Shown here: in pieces, positions 26,532 through 36,087 of the stretch
Numbering within the stretch: the first letter of the stretch is position 1
How the letters are laid out: every line of letters starts with the position of its first letter
Assembly (NCBI RefSeq): GCF_002162375.1
Contig: NZ_CP021425.1
Coordinates: forward strand, 5,816,501-5,880,500
Length of the DNA: 64,000 nt
Reading direction: 5' to 3'
Source: Oleiphilus messinensis
Lineage (GTDB): Bacteria; Pseudomonadota; Gammaproteobacteria; Pseudomonadales; Oleiphilaceae
Position numbers and translations under genes: made by a program
Notes under the pieces: model-generated
What the model saw: only the letters and a program-made list of their open reading frames with translations
Database searches by the model: none
Told to the model about the DNA's origin: nothing

Positions 26532-27932
26532 CTAACATTCAGGCATATTAACTTGCACAGCCAGGCCTCCAAGAGAGGTTTCTTTGTAGATTATCTGCAT
26601 ATCTCGACCCGTACGCAGCATGGTTGCTATCACTTTATCCAGCGACACCAAATGCTGCCCATCTGAATTCAATGCGAGATGGCTTGCGTTGACCGCTTTA
26701 ACAGCACCCATAGTATTACGTTCAATACACGGGATCTGCACCAGACCACCCACCGGGTCACAGGTCAATCCAAGATTGTGCTCCATGCCAATCTCTGCGG
26801 CATTTTCAATTTGCCATATATTGCCACCCTGAACTGCAGTCAGCGCTGCGGCGGCCATTGAACAAGCGACGCCAACCTCGCCCTGACACCCTACCTCAGC
26901 GGCAGAGAGAGATGCGCCTTCCTTATACAGCATACCAATTGCTGCCGCCGTAAGCAGAAACTGGTGCAGACGAGCTTCACTAAACTGAGCCAGATGCTCG
27001 AAATAATATTTGAGCACTGCAGGAATCACACCGGCAGCACCATTTGTCGGTGCGGTCACAACTCGATTCCCTGCTGCATTTTCTTCATTTACCGCCATCG
27101 CATAAACGCTGAGCCAGTCCATTCCAGAATCCGGGCCGGCTTGCTGGGTCTGCAATCGTTCATAAAGATGCGCGGCGCGCCGCTTTACATTCAGCCCCCC
27201 CGGCAAAATTCCCGTTGTGTGCAATCCGGCTTCAATTGAATCATTCATGACCTGCCAAATTGACGACAACTTCAAGCGTAAGCTCTCTTCGGAATGAAGA
27301 CATAATTCATTACGCCACATAAGCTCGGCAATCGTGTAGCCTTGACTCCGGCACAGGTCTAATAATTCAGCGCATGAAGTGAAAGGAAACAGTATTGGTT
27401 TATCTGTGGTCTCGCTTGCAATTGCCAAACCTTGTTCATCACAGATGAAGCCTCCACCTACGGAGTAAAACACCCTTTTTACCAGTAAATTGGCCTGACG
27501 ATCAAAGGCTAGAAATTCCATACCATTTGAGTGATGTGGCAACGTTTTATCCAGCTCGAAGATAATATCGGTATGAGGGTCAAAGGGAATATCGAAAGTA
27601 CTGGTTTGATCAACCTGAAGATCGCAGCAAATCCGCAGAGTCTGACTGATTTGTTGCAGTACTTCGTGCTTCTTCGTAACGGTAATACTATCCGGCTCAC
27701 AACCAGCAAGACCCAGCTGAACTGCGCTATCCGTACCATGACCCCGCCCGGTGAGCGCCAAAGAGCCATACAACTTGACTTGTATTCGCTGAGTCCTCTG
27801 CTCCTTCGCTCTAGACTCGATACATTGCCAGAGCTCGCCGACAAAATGTCGAGCAGCCCGCATCGGACCTACAGTATGAGAACTGGACGGCCCAATGCCT
27901 ATTGAGAACAACTCCAGTACACTCTGCGCCAT
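26532..27932 (-). CDS. sdaA: L-serine ammonia-lyase (serine deaminase)
   Basis: A 466-residue iron-sulfur L-serine dehydratase converting L-serine to pyruvate and ammonia. The beta-domain starts [20 protein letters not shown], the catalytic domain has [20 protein letters not shown] and [20 protein letters not shown], and cluster cysteines occur in [10 protein letters not shown] and [16 protein letters not shown]. The length fits the single-polypeptide type (SdaA/SdaB). ATG 27932 is used, with GAGG nine bases upstream. It appears monocistronic. Confidence 0.93.
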   Translation of the reverse strand: MAQSVLELFSIGIGPSSSHTVGPMRAARHFVGELWQCIESRAKEQRTQRIQVKLYGSLALTGRGHGTDSAVQLGLAGCEPDSITVTKKHEVLQQISQTLRICCDLQVDQTSTFDIPFDPHTDIIFELDKTLPHHSNGMEFLAFDRQANLLVKRVFYSVGGGFICDEQGLAIASETTDKPILFPFTSCAELLDLCRSQGYTIAELMWRNELCLHSEESLRLKLSSIWQVMNDSIEAGLHTTGILPGGLNVKRRAAHLYERLQTQQAGPDSGMDWLSVYAMAVNEENAAGNRVVTAPTNGAAGVIPAVLKYYFEHLAQFSEARLHQFLLTAAAIGMLYKEGASLSAAEVGCQGEVGVACSMAAAALTAVQGGNIWQIENAAEIGMEHNLGLTCDPVGGLVQIPCIERNTMGAVKAVNASHLALNSDGQHLVSLDKVIATMLRTGRDMQIIYKETSLGGLAVQVNMPEC

Positions 27933-28009
27933 GACGGATACCTCGCAATCGTCAGAATCACTCAATTCTCGGCACAGGCCAAACGCCAATACCGGACTAC
28001 ACCAGCAAA

Positions 28010-28570
28010 CTAGCGGAGGGAATGACTGCGCATCTGATAGTGCCCTTCCGATGTCGCTACAATCTCTCCCGATGTATCTCTTAATTCCCCTTTTAACAGA
28101 AAATTACTCTTGCCGTTTTGCAAAACTTCCCGCTTCAGGCGCTCCATTTCTTCTGGAGAAACTCTGAATTCAACGGTTACATCCGACGTCGCCTTCTTGA
28201 GATAATTCATCTTCAGATCTTTAATCAATGGATAATAATCATCACTGAAATTCACCAGCGTCAGAATACCGCCAGGCAGCTCAGCAAGGGTAAACAGCGC
28301 CCCCGCATACATGGTATTGATGTGGTTTTTGTTTAAAGAGAAAGGGATTCGGGCTTTAAGATAACCCGGGCCAACTGCAACAACCTCAAAGCCGCTGCGC
28401 CGTGCAAATGGAATTGCCAAGCCCACCATTTTAGTTAGCGCCGCACAAGCCCCCTTACGGGACCAACGTTTGAGCCAACCATCCTGATAATCAGCCTGAT
28501 CAGAAGCCAAAGCCCAATTACGCAGCACCTGATTAAACTCGCGGGATAAATCATGGGTGTTGAAAACCAT
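28010..28570 (-). CDS. Hotdog-fold protein, DUF4442 (YiiD C-terminal-like)
   Basis: A 186-residue predicted thioesterase-like protein of the DUF4442/hotdog family. Diagnostic parts are IPFSLNKNHINTMYAGALFTLAELPGG (the helix of the hotdog fold) and LIKDLKMNYLKKATSDVTVEF. ATG 28570 is preceded by GGAG seven bases upstream. It is 78 bases upstream of serine deaminase on the same strand, and its own upstream neighbour is a LysE exporter. The substrate is unknown; acyl-CoA or acyl-carrier ligands are plausible. Confidence 0.82.
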   Translation of the reverse strand: MVFNTHDLSREFNQVLRNWALASDQADYQDGWLKRWSRKGACAALTKMVGLAIPFARRSGFEVVAVGPGYLKARIPFSLNKNHINTMYAGALFTLAELPGGILTLVNFSDDYYPLIKDLKMNYLKKATSDVTVEFRVSPEEMERLKREVLQNGKSNFLLKGELRDTSGEIVATSEGHYQMRSHSLR

Positions 28571-28657
28571 ATAGTGTCTCCAGTTTTTTTTATGATTATT
28601 ACCTCTAGATTAAACTGAAAAGACACGTAAGAAAATGACTATCGTGTATAACCCCAC

Positions 28658-29293
28658 TCAGGAAACGAGGCTGTTGCTCAGTAGCAGGTTGATGGCAAGG
28701 AGGCTGAGTGCGGCGCTTGCGCAGAGGTTGAGTTTGCGTTGTGCGCCCGGTGAGGATTTGAGCCAGTCGCCCAGTTGGGCAGCCAATAGCGCCACGAGCG
28801 AGAACACCACCCAGGCCACAGCAATAAATACTATCCCTAAAACGCAGAGCTGAAACGATAACGGCCCCTGTTCCGGAACGGCAAATTGCGGCAGGAAAGC
28901 GAGAAAGAAAACGGTGACTTTCGGATTCGTGATGTTCATGAATATCCCGCGCCGATACAAGCGGCCCGGAGTAAGCCTGGGTTGTCCTGCACCTTCGATG
29001 TTCGCTGAGGCTGCGCGAAAAGCCTGCCAGGCGAGATAGCCTAAATAAGCCGCCCCGAGCGTCTTTAACACAGTGAATGCCAAGCTGGAATCCTGGAACA
29101 AGACGCCCACGCCAAAGGCAATCAGAGTCGTGTGCACCACAAGCCCAGTACAAAGCCCCAGAGTAATGAGCAGACCCGCATTGCGTCCGTATAGTGCTGA
29201 TTGGGTCAGGACAAAGATATTGTCTGGTCCGGGGGCCAGACTCAGGAATATCGAGGCGATGACAAATGTCAGTAGATTAAGGCTTTCGAACAC
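28658..29293 (-). CDS. LysE/RhtB family amino-acid exporter
   Basis: A 211-residue inner-membrane protein with about six helices. The family motif occurs near the start: ASIFLSLAPGPDNIFVLTQS, then LGYLAWQAFRAA and a GIFMNITNPKVTVFFLAF stretch that is highly conserved in RhtB-type exporters. It begins with GTG 29293. The exported substrate (threonine, homoserine or other) cannot be assigned. It is co-directional with the hotdog gene. Confidence 0.92.
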   Translation of the reverse strand: MFESLNLLTFVIASIFLSLAPGPDNIFVLTQSALYGRNAGLLITLGLCTGLVVHTTLIAFGVGVLFQDSSLAFTVLKTLGAAYLGYLAWQAFRAASANIEGAGQPRLTPGRLYRRGIFMNITNPKVTVFFLAFLPQFAVPEQGPLSFQLCVLGIVFIAVAWVVFSLVALLAAQLGDWLKSSPGAQRKLNLCASAALSLLAINLLLSNSLVS

Positions 29294-29567
29294 ACAGTAC
29301 GCTCCGTTGAAATAGGCTCATGATGCCCCGATTATCGACAACATCACAGTTTATTCCAATACCGAAGTCAATAACGCACCCAACCAACTCAAAATGTGCG
29401 ACACGACTGGAATAGATTGACCGTGCTGCCCATTTCCCTCCGAGCCTGAGCCAATGGCAATTTACCTTGGAGAAGCGATGCTAGGGATATAGGGTGTAGA
29501 TATCACGTTTACCTTCTCCCAAACCAAACAAGAAACCAATCAGACTCTCCAGATAGAGGAGTATCGT

Positions 29568-30881
29568 ATGAGCAGAGATGCTACCGGGCTTGCACTTTCC
29601 GTTTTGAATTCCTTCGCAGGCTCTTCGATCGCAGACCAATTAAAAATAAGAAAGTGGGTCGAAAAACTCGCTTATACCGGTACAAAAACCGGATTTCAGG
29701 CCATTGGCGTAGCATCTCGCCAATTCAAAGCCGTGAACAACGTCCTCAAGCCGGCCCGTCTGGACAAGCCTACACGTAATAACGATCTTTTCGACTTGAG
29801 CATAACAGACGAACAACAGATGATTCGTGACAGTGTTCAGCGCTTTGCCATCGATCTGATTCGGCCCGCAGCAGCACAAGCCAATGATGACTGCATGACG
29901 CCCCAGAATCTACTCGACCAGGCGACCGAACTCGGGCTGCACTACTACGCAGTACCTGAAGCATTTGGCGGCGCAGCGCTGGAACGCAGCCCGGTAACAA
30001 GTATGTTGATCGCGGAAGATCTTGCTTACGGTGACATGGGCATTGCACTTTCAATTCTTGCCCCGATCAGCGTAGCCAATGCCCTCACACAGTGGGGAAC
30101 TGCAGATCAACAGTCTCGCTATCTTGGCGCTTTTGTGGAAGACAAACCGGTTAAAGCCAGCATCGCGGTAAACGAACCGGCTCCGCTGTTTAATCCTCAT
30201 AAACTCAGTACAAAAGCCGAAAAACGGGGCAATCAATATATCCTTAACGGTATAAAATCACTGGTACCGATTGCGGCGGGTACGGAACTGTTCCTGGTCG
30301 CCGCCGAAGTGGCAGGAGAAGGCCCGGCAGTGTTCCTGATTGAGAGCGGAACCGAAGGCTTATCAATCAAAGAAGATAACAGCATGGGCAACCGCGCCGC
30401 AGGCCTGTGCACCTTGCGCTTGAAAAACCTGACCCTGAACGAGCAGCAGCGACTAGGCAGTCCAGGCGAGTTTAACTACGCAGAATTCGTCAATCTCGCC
30501 CATTTAAGCTGGTGTGCGATGGCCGTTGGTGTTTGTCAGGCTGTGTTGGATTATGTAATTCCGTATAGCAATGAGCGCATCGCGTTCGGAGAACCCGTCA
30601 GCCATCGTCAGTCTGTGGCCTTTATGATCGCCAATATTCGCATTGAACTGGATGCCATGCGGGTCATGACCATGCGTGCAGCCAGTCTCGCTGAACAAGG
30701 TCGGCCGTTTCAACGGGAAGCCTACCTCGCCAAAGTATTGTGCACAGAAAAAGCCCTTGAAATTGCAACAAATGGTGTTCAGTTGCTCGGTGGACATGGT
30801 TTTACAAAAGAACACCCTGTGGAACGCTGGTATCGGGATTTACAAATCGTGGCGATGGCTGATGGTGGTCTCCACCTCTAA
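29568..30881 (+). CDS. Acyl-CoA dehydrogenase-like protein lacking the catalytic Glu
   Basis: A 437-residue acyl-CoA dehydrogenase-fold protein with an extra N-terminal segment of about 75 residues. The ACAD core begins ITDEQQMIRDSVQRFAIDLIRP and ends NGVQLLGGHGFTKEHPVERWYRDLQ. Where most ACADs then have IYEGT with the catalytic base, this one reads AMADGGLHL and stops. The FAD-binding middle domain is also divergent (SIAVNEPAPLFN in place of A(I/L)TEPxAGSD). AGAGGAG precedes the ATG. It lies 89 bases from a second, complete acyl-CoA dehydrogenase gene and may act as its partner subunit. Confidence 0.88.
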   Translation: MSRDATGLALSVLNSFAGSSIADQLKIRKWVEKLAYTGTKTGFQAIGVASRQFKAVNNVLKPARLDKPTRNNDLFDLSITDEQQMIRDSVQRFAIDLIRPAAAQANDDCMTPQNLLDQATELGLHYYAVPEAFGGAALERSPVTSMLIAEDLAYGDMGIALSILAPISVANALTQWGTADQQSRYLGAFVEDKPVKASIAVNEPAPLFNPHKLSTKAEKRGNQYILNGIKSLVPIAAGTELFLVAAEVAGEGPAVFLIESGTEGLSIKEDNSMGNRAAGLCTLRLKNLTLNEQQRLGSPGEFNYAEFVNLAHLSWCAMAVGVCQAVLDYVIPYSNERIAFGEPVSHRQSVAFMIANIRIELDAMRVMTMRAASLAEQGRPFQREAYLAKVLCTEKALEIATNGVQLLGGHGFTKEHPVERWYRDLQIVAMADGGLHL

Positions 30882-30970
30882 CTGAACGATACAAACCCAA
30901 TACCGGCTACTTACTAACGTCCATTGCGGACGAACGAATTTAAAGGTTTGAGTACACAGGAAAATACACC

Positions 30971-32176
30971 ATGAATCTTGAAAATCCGAAAAAATTCAAA
31001 GCCCTCGTCAACCAGGCACAACAGGTTGCCAATGAAGTATTCCGCCCCATTTCACGCAAATACGATTTGGCCGAACATGATTATCCCAAAGAACTGGATA
31101 TGCTGGCAGCCATTATGGATGGCATGAACGACGGCGATATCAACGGTGGCGCAGGTGCCGCACGACTGAGCAAAAAGAAATCCGGCGATGACAACGGTGT
31201 GCGCAACGGTGCGAACATGTCTACCGTGCTGGGGCTGACGGAGCTGTGCTGGGGTGATACCGGTCTGGCACTGAGCTTGCCAAGACAGGGCTTGGGCAAT
31301 GCTGCGATTGCCGCCGTCGCCAATGATGAACAGCTGAAACGCTTTCAGAATTCTTGGGCCGCGATGGCAATTACCGAACCCGGCGCCGGATCGGATTCAG
31401 CAAATATTCGCACAACAGCCCAAAAAGATGGTGATCATTACATCCTGAATGGCGAAAAAATCTTCGTGACCTGTGGCGAGAGAGCCGACGCCGTTGTGGT
31501 ATGGGCCACGCTGGACAAATCCCTGGGCAAGGCCGCAATCAAATCCTTTGTGGTAGAAAAGGGAACCCCGGGAATGGACGTCACCCGCCTGGAACACAAA
31601 CTGGGTATCAAGGCATCGGATACTGCTGCAATTACCTTCACAGACTGCCGCGTTCCGGCGGAAAACCTGCTGGGTAACCCCGAAGTAGACGTCAAAAAGG
31701 GCTTTGGCGGAGTAATGGAAACCTTCGACAATACCCGTCCCGTCGTTGCCTCTATGGCTGTCGGTCTGGCCAGAGCGGCTCTGGAGCGCACGAAAGAACT
31801 GCTCAAAGAAGCCGTTGCTCAGGATTACACCACACCAATCAATAACGTCAGCCATGTTGAAGCAGAACTCTACCGCATGGAAGCCAATTGGGAATCCGCC
31901 AGGCTATTGACCCTGAAAGCCGCCTGGATGGCAGACAACGGTCAGCCAAATTCACTGGAGGCCTCCGTTTCGAAAGCCAAGGCCGGAAGAACCTGCAACG
32001 CCATCACCATGAAGTGTGTCGAGCTCTGTTCCAGCCTGGGCTATTCAGAAAAAGAGTTGTTAGAGAAATGGGCTCGAGATTCAAAAATCCTCGATATTTT
32101 TGAAGGCACCCAGCAAATCCAGCAACTCATCATTGCGCGACGACTGTTGAATAAGTCATCAGCCGAGTTGAAATAA
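30971..32176 (+). CDS. Acyl-CoA dehydrogenase
   Basis: A 401-residue FAD-dependent acyl-CoA dehydrogenase for the first step of beta-oxidation or a related pathway. It has the flavin/substrate loop AMAITEPGAGSDSANIRTTA, VTCGERADAVVVWATLD, the domain motif LEKWARDSKI and the catalytic base in ILDIFEGTQQIQQLI. The chain length specificity cannot be read from the sequence. It lies immediately downstream of the Glu-less homologue and is followed by a DoxX-like gene 39 bases away, so all three may be one transcript. Confidence 0.93.
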   Translation: MNLENPKKFKALVNQAQQVANEVFRPISRKYDLAEHDYPKELDMLAAIMDGMNDGDINGGAGAARLSKKKSGDDNGVRNGANMSTVLGLTELCWGDTGLALSLPRQGLGNAAIAAVANDEQLKRFQNSWAAMAITEPGAGSDSANIRTTAQKDGDHYILNGEKIFVTCGERADAVVVWATLDKSLGKAAIKSFVVEKGTPGMDVTRLEHKLGIKASDTAAITFTDCRVPAENLLGNPEVDVKKGFGGVMETFDNTRPVVASMAVGLARAALERTKELLKEAVAQDYTTPINNVSHVEAELYRMEANWESARLLTLKAAWMADNGQPNSLEASVSKAKAGRTCNAITMKCVELCSSLGYSEKELLEKWARDSKILDIFEGTQQIQQLIIARRLLNKSSAELK

Positions 32177-32215
32177 CTGTTTATATTGAACAAATTAGAG
32201 GAGTGAAACAGACAA

Positions 32216-32617
32216 ATGAGTCAATACCAACGCATTGGACTGGGTTTTGTATTTTTGTGGTTTATGGGCGGAGGGATAGGTCACTTCGTGATGACCGATT
32301 TCTTCGTCAACATTATGCCACCCCAGCTTCCATTGCACTATGAAGCGGTTTACATCAGCGGTGTTTTTGAAATTCTCGGAGCACTGGGCCTACTCATTCC
32401 CGCGACTCGACGGTGGGCAGGCTATGGATTGATCGCACTAACCATCTGTGTCACACCTGCAAATGTTCACATGTGGATGAACCCGGAGCTTTATCCTGAG
32501 TTTCCAGAGTGGGCCTTAACGGCACGCCTGGTCATTCAAGCATTGCTTCTCGCTTGTATCGCCTGGAGTACTCGTCCTGTCGAGTCGACGACTGACTCTC
32601 AGCCTGCGGTCGCTTAA
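32216..32617 (+). CDS. DoxX-family membrane protein
   Basis: A 133-residue inner-membrane protein with four helices. It shows the DoxX/DoxD-like features: an N-terminal GIGHFVMTDFFVNIMPPQLP segment, YISGVFEILGALGLLIP and TPANVHMWM. Family roles are diverse (quinol or thiol redox, detoxification); none can be specified. GGAG lies at the expected distance from ATG 32216. Confidence 0.85.
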   Translation: MSQYQRIGLGFVFLWFMGGGIGHFVMTDFFVNIMPPQLPLHYEAVYISGVFEILGALGLLIPATRRWAGYGLIALTICVTPANVHMWMNPELYPEFPEWALTARLVIQALLLACIAWSTRPVESTTDSQPAVA

Positions 32618-32624
32618 ACTAGCC

Positions 32625-32656
32625 CCCCGGATCCGCTTTCTGAGCGGATACCGGGG
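32625..32656. terminator. GC-rich hairpin at convergent gene ends
   Basis: CCCCGGATCCGCT at 32625-32637 pairs with AGCGGAT-A-CCGGGG at 32643-32656 (one bulged A). It lies between the DoxX gene and the convergent SDR gene. A short T tract is not evident. A bidirectional termination role is likely. Confidence 0.6.
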
Positions 32657-32665
32657 CGGCTCAAA

Positions 32666-33424
32666 TCAACGACTCAACACATCCATCATTAACCGGGTGG
32701 CTTTCGCCGGCAACACTTTGCTCATACGCATTAGCGATGCGAACTGCAAACCAACCGGAAAATGTACCGCCTGATTATTCATTGCCGTCCAGGCCGCTTT
32801 TGCGACATCATCGGGATCCAGATTTACACCGAGGCGCTTAACCACCGCAGGCGTCACGTCTTGCTCCGTCACCATCGGGGTGTTCACAAATGGCGGCATT
32901 AAATCGCAAACATGAATATCAAACTTCTGCCATTCAATGTTTAACGCTTCAGTCAGGCCTCGTACAGCGAATTTGGAGGCAGAATAACTCGCCAGGTGTG
33001 GCACGCCATACAATGCGGACGCGGAACTCATATTGATAATTTTTGCGCCCTTGGTTTCCTTCAGGAAAGGAAATGCAGCATGGCAAACATTCATCAGACC
33101 CATAACATTGATATCAAAGGTGCGCCGATGCTCAGTCAATTCGATTTGCTCGAAGCTGCCCATTCGGAGGACGCCAGCCGAATTGAATACACCGTTGATT
33201 TTGCCACCATTCAACTTGGCAAAATCAGCCACTGCAGCAGCAGTTGCCGCACTATCAGTTACATCCAGAGTCTGATACCAACAACTACCTAACCGTTCGG
33301 ATAGCGCTTTCAATGCATCTTCATTGATATCCACTAGCCCGAGGTACCACCCTTTGCGGTGGAAAAGCTCCGCCGCAGCTTTACCAATTCCGGATGCAGC
33401 GCCAGTAATTAAAATCGATTTCAT
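32666..33424 (-). CDS. SDR family oxidoreductase
   Basis: A 252-residue short-chain dehydrogenase/reductase. It has the Rossmann glycine motif LITGAASGIGKAAA, DVTDSAA, the NSAG motif (VFNSAGVL), the catalytic serine in INMSSASALYG and the Tyr-x-x-x-Lys in ASYSASKFAVRG. The Asp after the second strand (LVDINEDAL) suggests NAD(H) preference. It stands alone between convergent and divergent neighbours. The substrate is unknown. Confidence 0.92.
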   Translation of the reverse strand: MKSILITGAASGIGKAAAELFHRKGWYLGLVDINEDALKALSERLGSCWYQTLDVTDSAATAAAVADFAKLNGGKINGVFNSAGVLRMGSFEQIELTEHRRTFDINVMGLMNVCHAAFPFLKETKGAKIINMSSASALYGVPHLASYSASKFAVRGLTEALNIEWQKFDIHVCDLMPPFVNTPMVTEQDVTPAVVKRLGVNLDPDDVAKAAWTAMNNQAVHFPVGLQFASLMRMSKVLPAKATRLMMDVLSR

Positions 33425-33566
33425 ACAGTCATTCTCTCCTGTTGCTCTCTACTACTGATCCGGCTTGTTATTTTGATTATGACCAAACCAAGCATATGCT
33501 TGGTTTGGCATTGTAAAGGGATTTTGTGGGAAATGCGAAAGGAAATCGAAAGCAACCGGATACGGC

Positions 33567-34400
33567 TTAGGGCATGTTAACGTAGGCTTCCAGATATTTC
33601 TGCTTATTTTCTGCCCGGATCTTGGCCATCTGTTTCCAGACCTGCATGGGCAAGTCTGGCTCTGATTGCGCTCGTTGCCTGGAAAAAACCAGATACCAGT
33701 CTGCATTGAAGTAAGGTTCGCGGTGGTGACTGATTTTCTTGACCAGATTCATCTCTGCGACCATACGTTGACCTATCTGGAAATCGATAACAAACCCATC
33801 CAGTTTGTTAAGCTCCAACAAATGAAAGGCATTGTAGGGGTCTGTGACATGGCGATTGAATACCCCATCGTCTTGTAGCTTCTTTGCCGCCAGATAACCC
33901 AAAGGTGTACCAATTCCGAGAGGTACTGCACTGAACTGCTGACCATTCCAGATGGGTATACGATCTACATTTGAATAGATATGGTAGCTGGCCTGCCAAA
34001 GTCGAAACGCCGGATCGATAACCAGTTTCCCTTGCTTAAGTGCTTTTGGGAACAAGCCCCAACGATCTCGCTCGGGTGCCCAGATCGATGGAAAGATTCC
34101 GTCCGCAACACCATCCTGAAGATCAACGATGCAGCGTTTCCAGGGACGTCGATAAAACTCGACGGTGCGACCGGCTCGCCCCATTGCATCCGTAACCAGC
34201 TCAACCAGAATGCCTGGAGAGTGGCTGGGCACAACATCGTTACCCAATGTATAGGGGTTATAATGTCGCTCTTCATAACAATAACGCAACGGATCATCTG
34301 AGGCACGCGCTTGAGCACCAAGGCACAACAGCAGACTGAAGAAAATTAGCAGACAAGCAACCGGACCGGGTTTACGATCCAGGCGGGCACTGAATATCAT
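33567..34400 (-). CDS. Periplasmic solute-binding protein (SBP_bac_3-like)
   Basis: A 277-residue protein with an N-terminal signal peptide (LLIFFSLLLCLGAQARA, ATG 34400 chosen for a GGGG site upstream). A periplasmic-binding-protein-type-2 fold follows, with SPGILVELVTDAMGRAGRTV and GIFPSIWAPERDRWGLFP. No transporter genes flank it, so it may be a stand-alone sensor or orphan binding protein. The ligand is unknown. Confidence 0.78.
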   Translation of the reverse strand: MIFSARLDRKPGPVACLLIFFSLLLCLGAQARASDDPLRYCYEERHYNPYTLGNDVVPSHSPGILVELVTDAMGRAGRTVEFYRRPWKRCIVDLQDGVADGIFPSIWAPERDRWGLFPKALKQGKLVIDPAFRLWQASYHIYSNVDRIPIWNGQQFSAVPLGIGTPLGYLAAKKLQDDGVFNRHVTDPYNAFHLLELNKLDGFVIDFQIGQRMVAEMNLVKKISHHREPYFNADWYLVFSRQRAQSEPDLPMQVWKQMAKIRAENKQKYLEAYVNMP

Positions 34401-34522
34401 GAGCGAATGCCCCGCAGAATTGATATTACTCAAATCCTAGAAGCCCGTGTTCTGCCTGTCAATGCATCCCTGTCGATGCAACCCGGTCAAAACAATCCAG
34501 TCGAGTTGGCATTTCGCCAAGT

Positions 34523-35182
34523 TCACCCGGTGCGAATTGACGATGCAAGAGCACAAGCACTTTTTGCTAAATCAGTGATTGTAGACCAGGACTGACTGGC
34601 GAGCGCATCCGCCGGGGTTAACCAGGTCCCACCAACGGCGATCACGTTAGTCAAGCCGAGGTAATCTTTAAGATTCCCCGGACTCACTCCGCCAGTCGGG
34701 CAAAAAGAGCAATCTGCAGCCGGGCCGGAAAATGCTTTCAATGCTTTAATCCCGCCAGAGATTTCCGCCGGAAAAAATTTGAATCGCCGAAGCCCCATTT
34801 GATACCCCAGCATCAATTCAGACAACGTGGCGATACCCGGCAAAATGGGTAGCTCGGAATGAATCATCGCGCTCAATAGTTCCGGGGTCGACCCCGGGCT
34901 GACAACAAACTGTGCACCAGCGGTCTGCACCGCTTGCAACTGTTCGACTGTCATGACTGTACCCGCACCAACAATCACATCCGGTAAGGTGGCTCGAATA
35001 GACTCGATACCAGGCAAACCTGCCGGTGTTCTCAGTGTCACTTCCAGCACGGATAAGCCACCGGCAAATAACGCCTTGGCCAAGGGTACAGCCTGGTCAA
35101 CAGATTCAAGGGTAATCACGGGTACAATCGGTGAATGACTCAGCCAGTCATCCAATACGGATGCTTTTCCAATATCTGTCAT
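34523..35182 (-). CDS. eda: 2-keto-3-deoxy-6-phosphogluconate aldolase
   Basis: A 219-residue KDPG/KHG aldolase that splits 2-keto-3-deoxy-6-phosphogluconate into pyruvate and glyceraldehyde 3-phosphate. The Schiff-base lysine sits in LRRFKFFPAE, the catalytic glutamate in LSVLEVTLRT, and a phosphate-binding CPTGGVSPGNL loop is present. An AGGAGG site precedes ATG 35182. It is the last gene of the zwf-pgl-eda run; only 22 bases separate it from pgl. Confidence 0.96.
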   Translation of the reverse strand: MTDIGKASVLDDWLSHSPIVPVITLESVDQAVPLAKALFAGGLSVLEVTLRTPAGLPGIESIRATLPDVIVGAGTVMTVEQLQAVQTAGAQFVVSPGSTPELLSAMIHSELPILPGIATLSELMLGYQMGLRRFKFFPAEISGGIKALKAFSGPAADCSFCPTGGVSPGNLKDYLGLTNVIAVGGTWLTPADALASQSWSTITDLAKSACALASSIRTG

Positions 35183-35204
35183 AGGCTCCTCCTTTCAAGC
35201 AGCA

Positions 35205-35942
35205 TCAAGGACTCCAGAAGATCTTCATCGGCGCCTGCAGGAATGCCCTGATTGGCATTGTTTCCAAATCATCCGCTAACAAAGCTTGTTCCAATGTTGC
35301 CAGTTTATCCTGACCGCAGATATGCAAAATGCGGGATGGCGCAGCGAACAACATTTTACTGGTCAGGGAAATTCGAGTGTGCGGTGCATGGGGTGGTCGC
35401 ATCACACAGCACCTGGCGGAGCGATTTCGATCCATTGCCAGCGCTAACCCCTCGGTATCCGGGAACAGGGAAGCGGTATGACCATCGTTCCCCATACCCA
35501 GGATGATGACATCTACAGGTTGGGGAATACGTGCCAGTTTCCGTTCACACAACGCTGTAATTTCTGAATCAAACCTACCGGTGCTGAAATCGTGACCATT
35601 TAATTCACGGGGCACCAAGCCAACAAACTGTGCTTTACCGGCCTGCTCAACAAGCAAGTTTTCACGTACCAGTTTTTCATTGCTGTCCTGATGATCAACC
35701 GGTACCAGTCGATCATCCACAAGTCCTATGGTGATATTTTCCCAATCCAGCTCCTGACGGGCGAGCGAGCGAAAGAACGGCACGGGGGTTGATCCACCTG
35801 AAACCATTAAACTGGCAACATTGCGTTCATTGATTGCATGATCCAATAACTCTGCAACGTATTCCGTCATTACTGAAGCCAACGTATCACGGTCCGGAAA
35901 GGACCGCCATCGAATAAAACCGGGTAAATTCTCGGGCCGCAT
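35205..35942 (-). CDS. pgl: 6-phosphogluconolactonase
   Basis: A 245-residue enzyme of the DevB/SOL family that hydrolyses 6-phosphogluconolactone. It has the motif SLMVSGGSTPVPFF and the loop VDDRLVPVDHQDSN with LGMGNDGHTASLFPDT near the active site. A TTG codon precedes the chosen ATG at 35942. It lies between zwf and eda on the same strand, in the usual gene order of gammaproteobacterial HexR regulons. Confidence 0.95.
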   Translation of the reverse strand: MRPENLPGFIRWRSFPDRDTLASVMTEYVAELLDHAINERNVASLMVSGGSTPVPFFRSLARQELDWENITIGLVDDRLVPVDHQDSNEKLVRENLLVEQAGKAQFVGLVPRELNGHDFSTGRFDSEITALCERKLARIPQPVDVIILGMGNDGHTASLFPDTEGLALAMDRNRSARCCVMRPPHAPHTRISLTSKMLFAAPSRILHICGQDKLATLEQALLADDLETMPIRAFLQAPMKIFWSP

Positions 35943-36087
35943 CAAATTCCAACTTCAAAACGTAAAATAATATGGGTACGAACCCTGCAACAGTATGTGC
36001 TACGCACCATGCCGTAACAGGTTCGCATCATGATTGAACCACTCAATACTTACAGTTGAAACATTAAAAATACCAATACCCGAGCTG

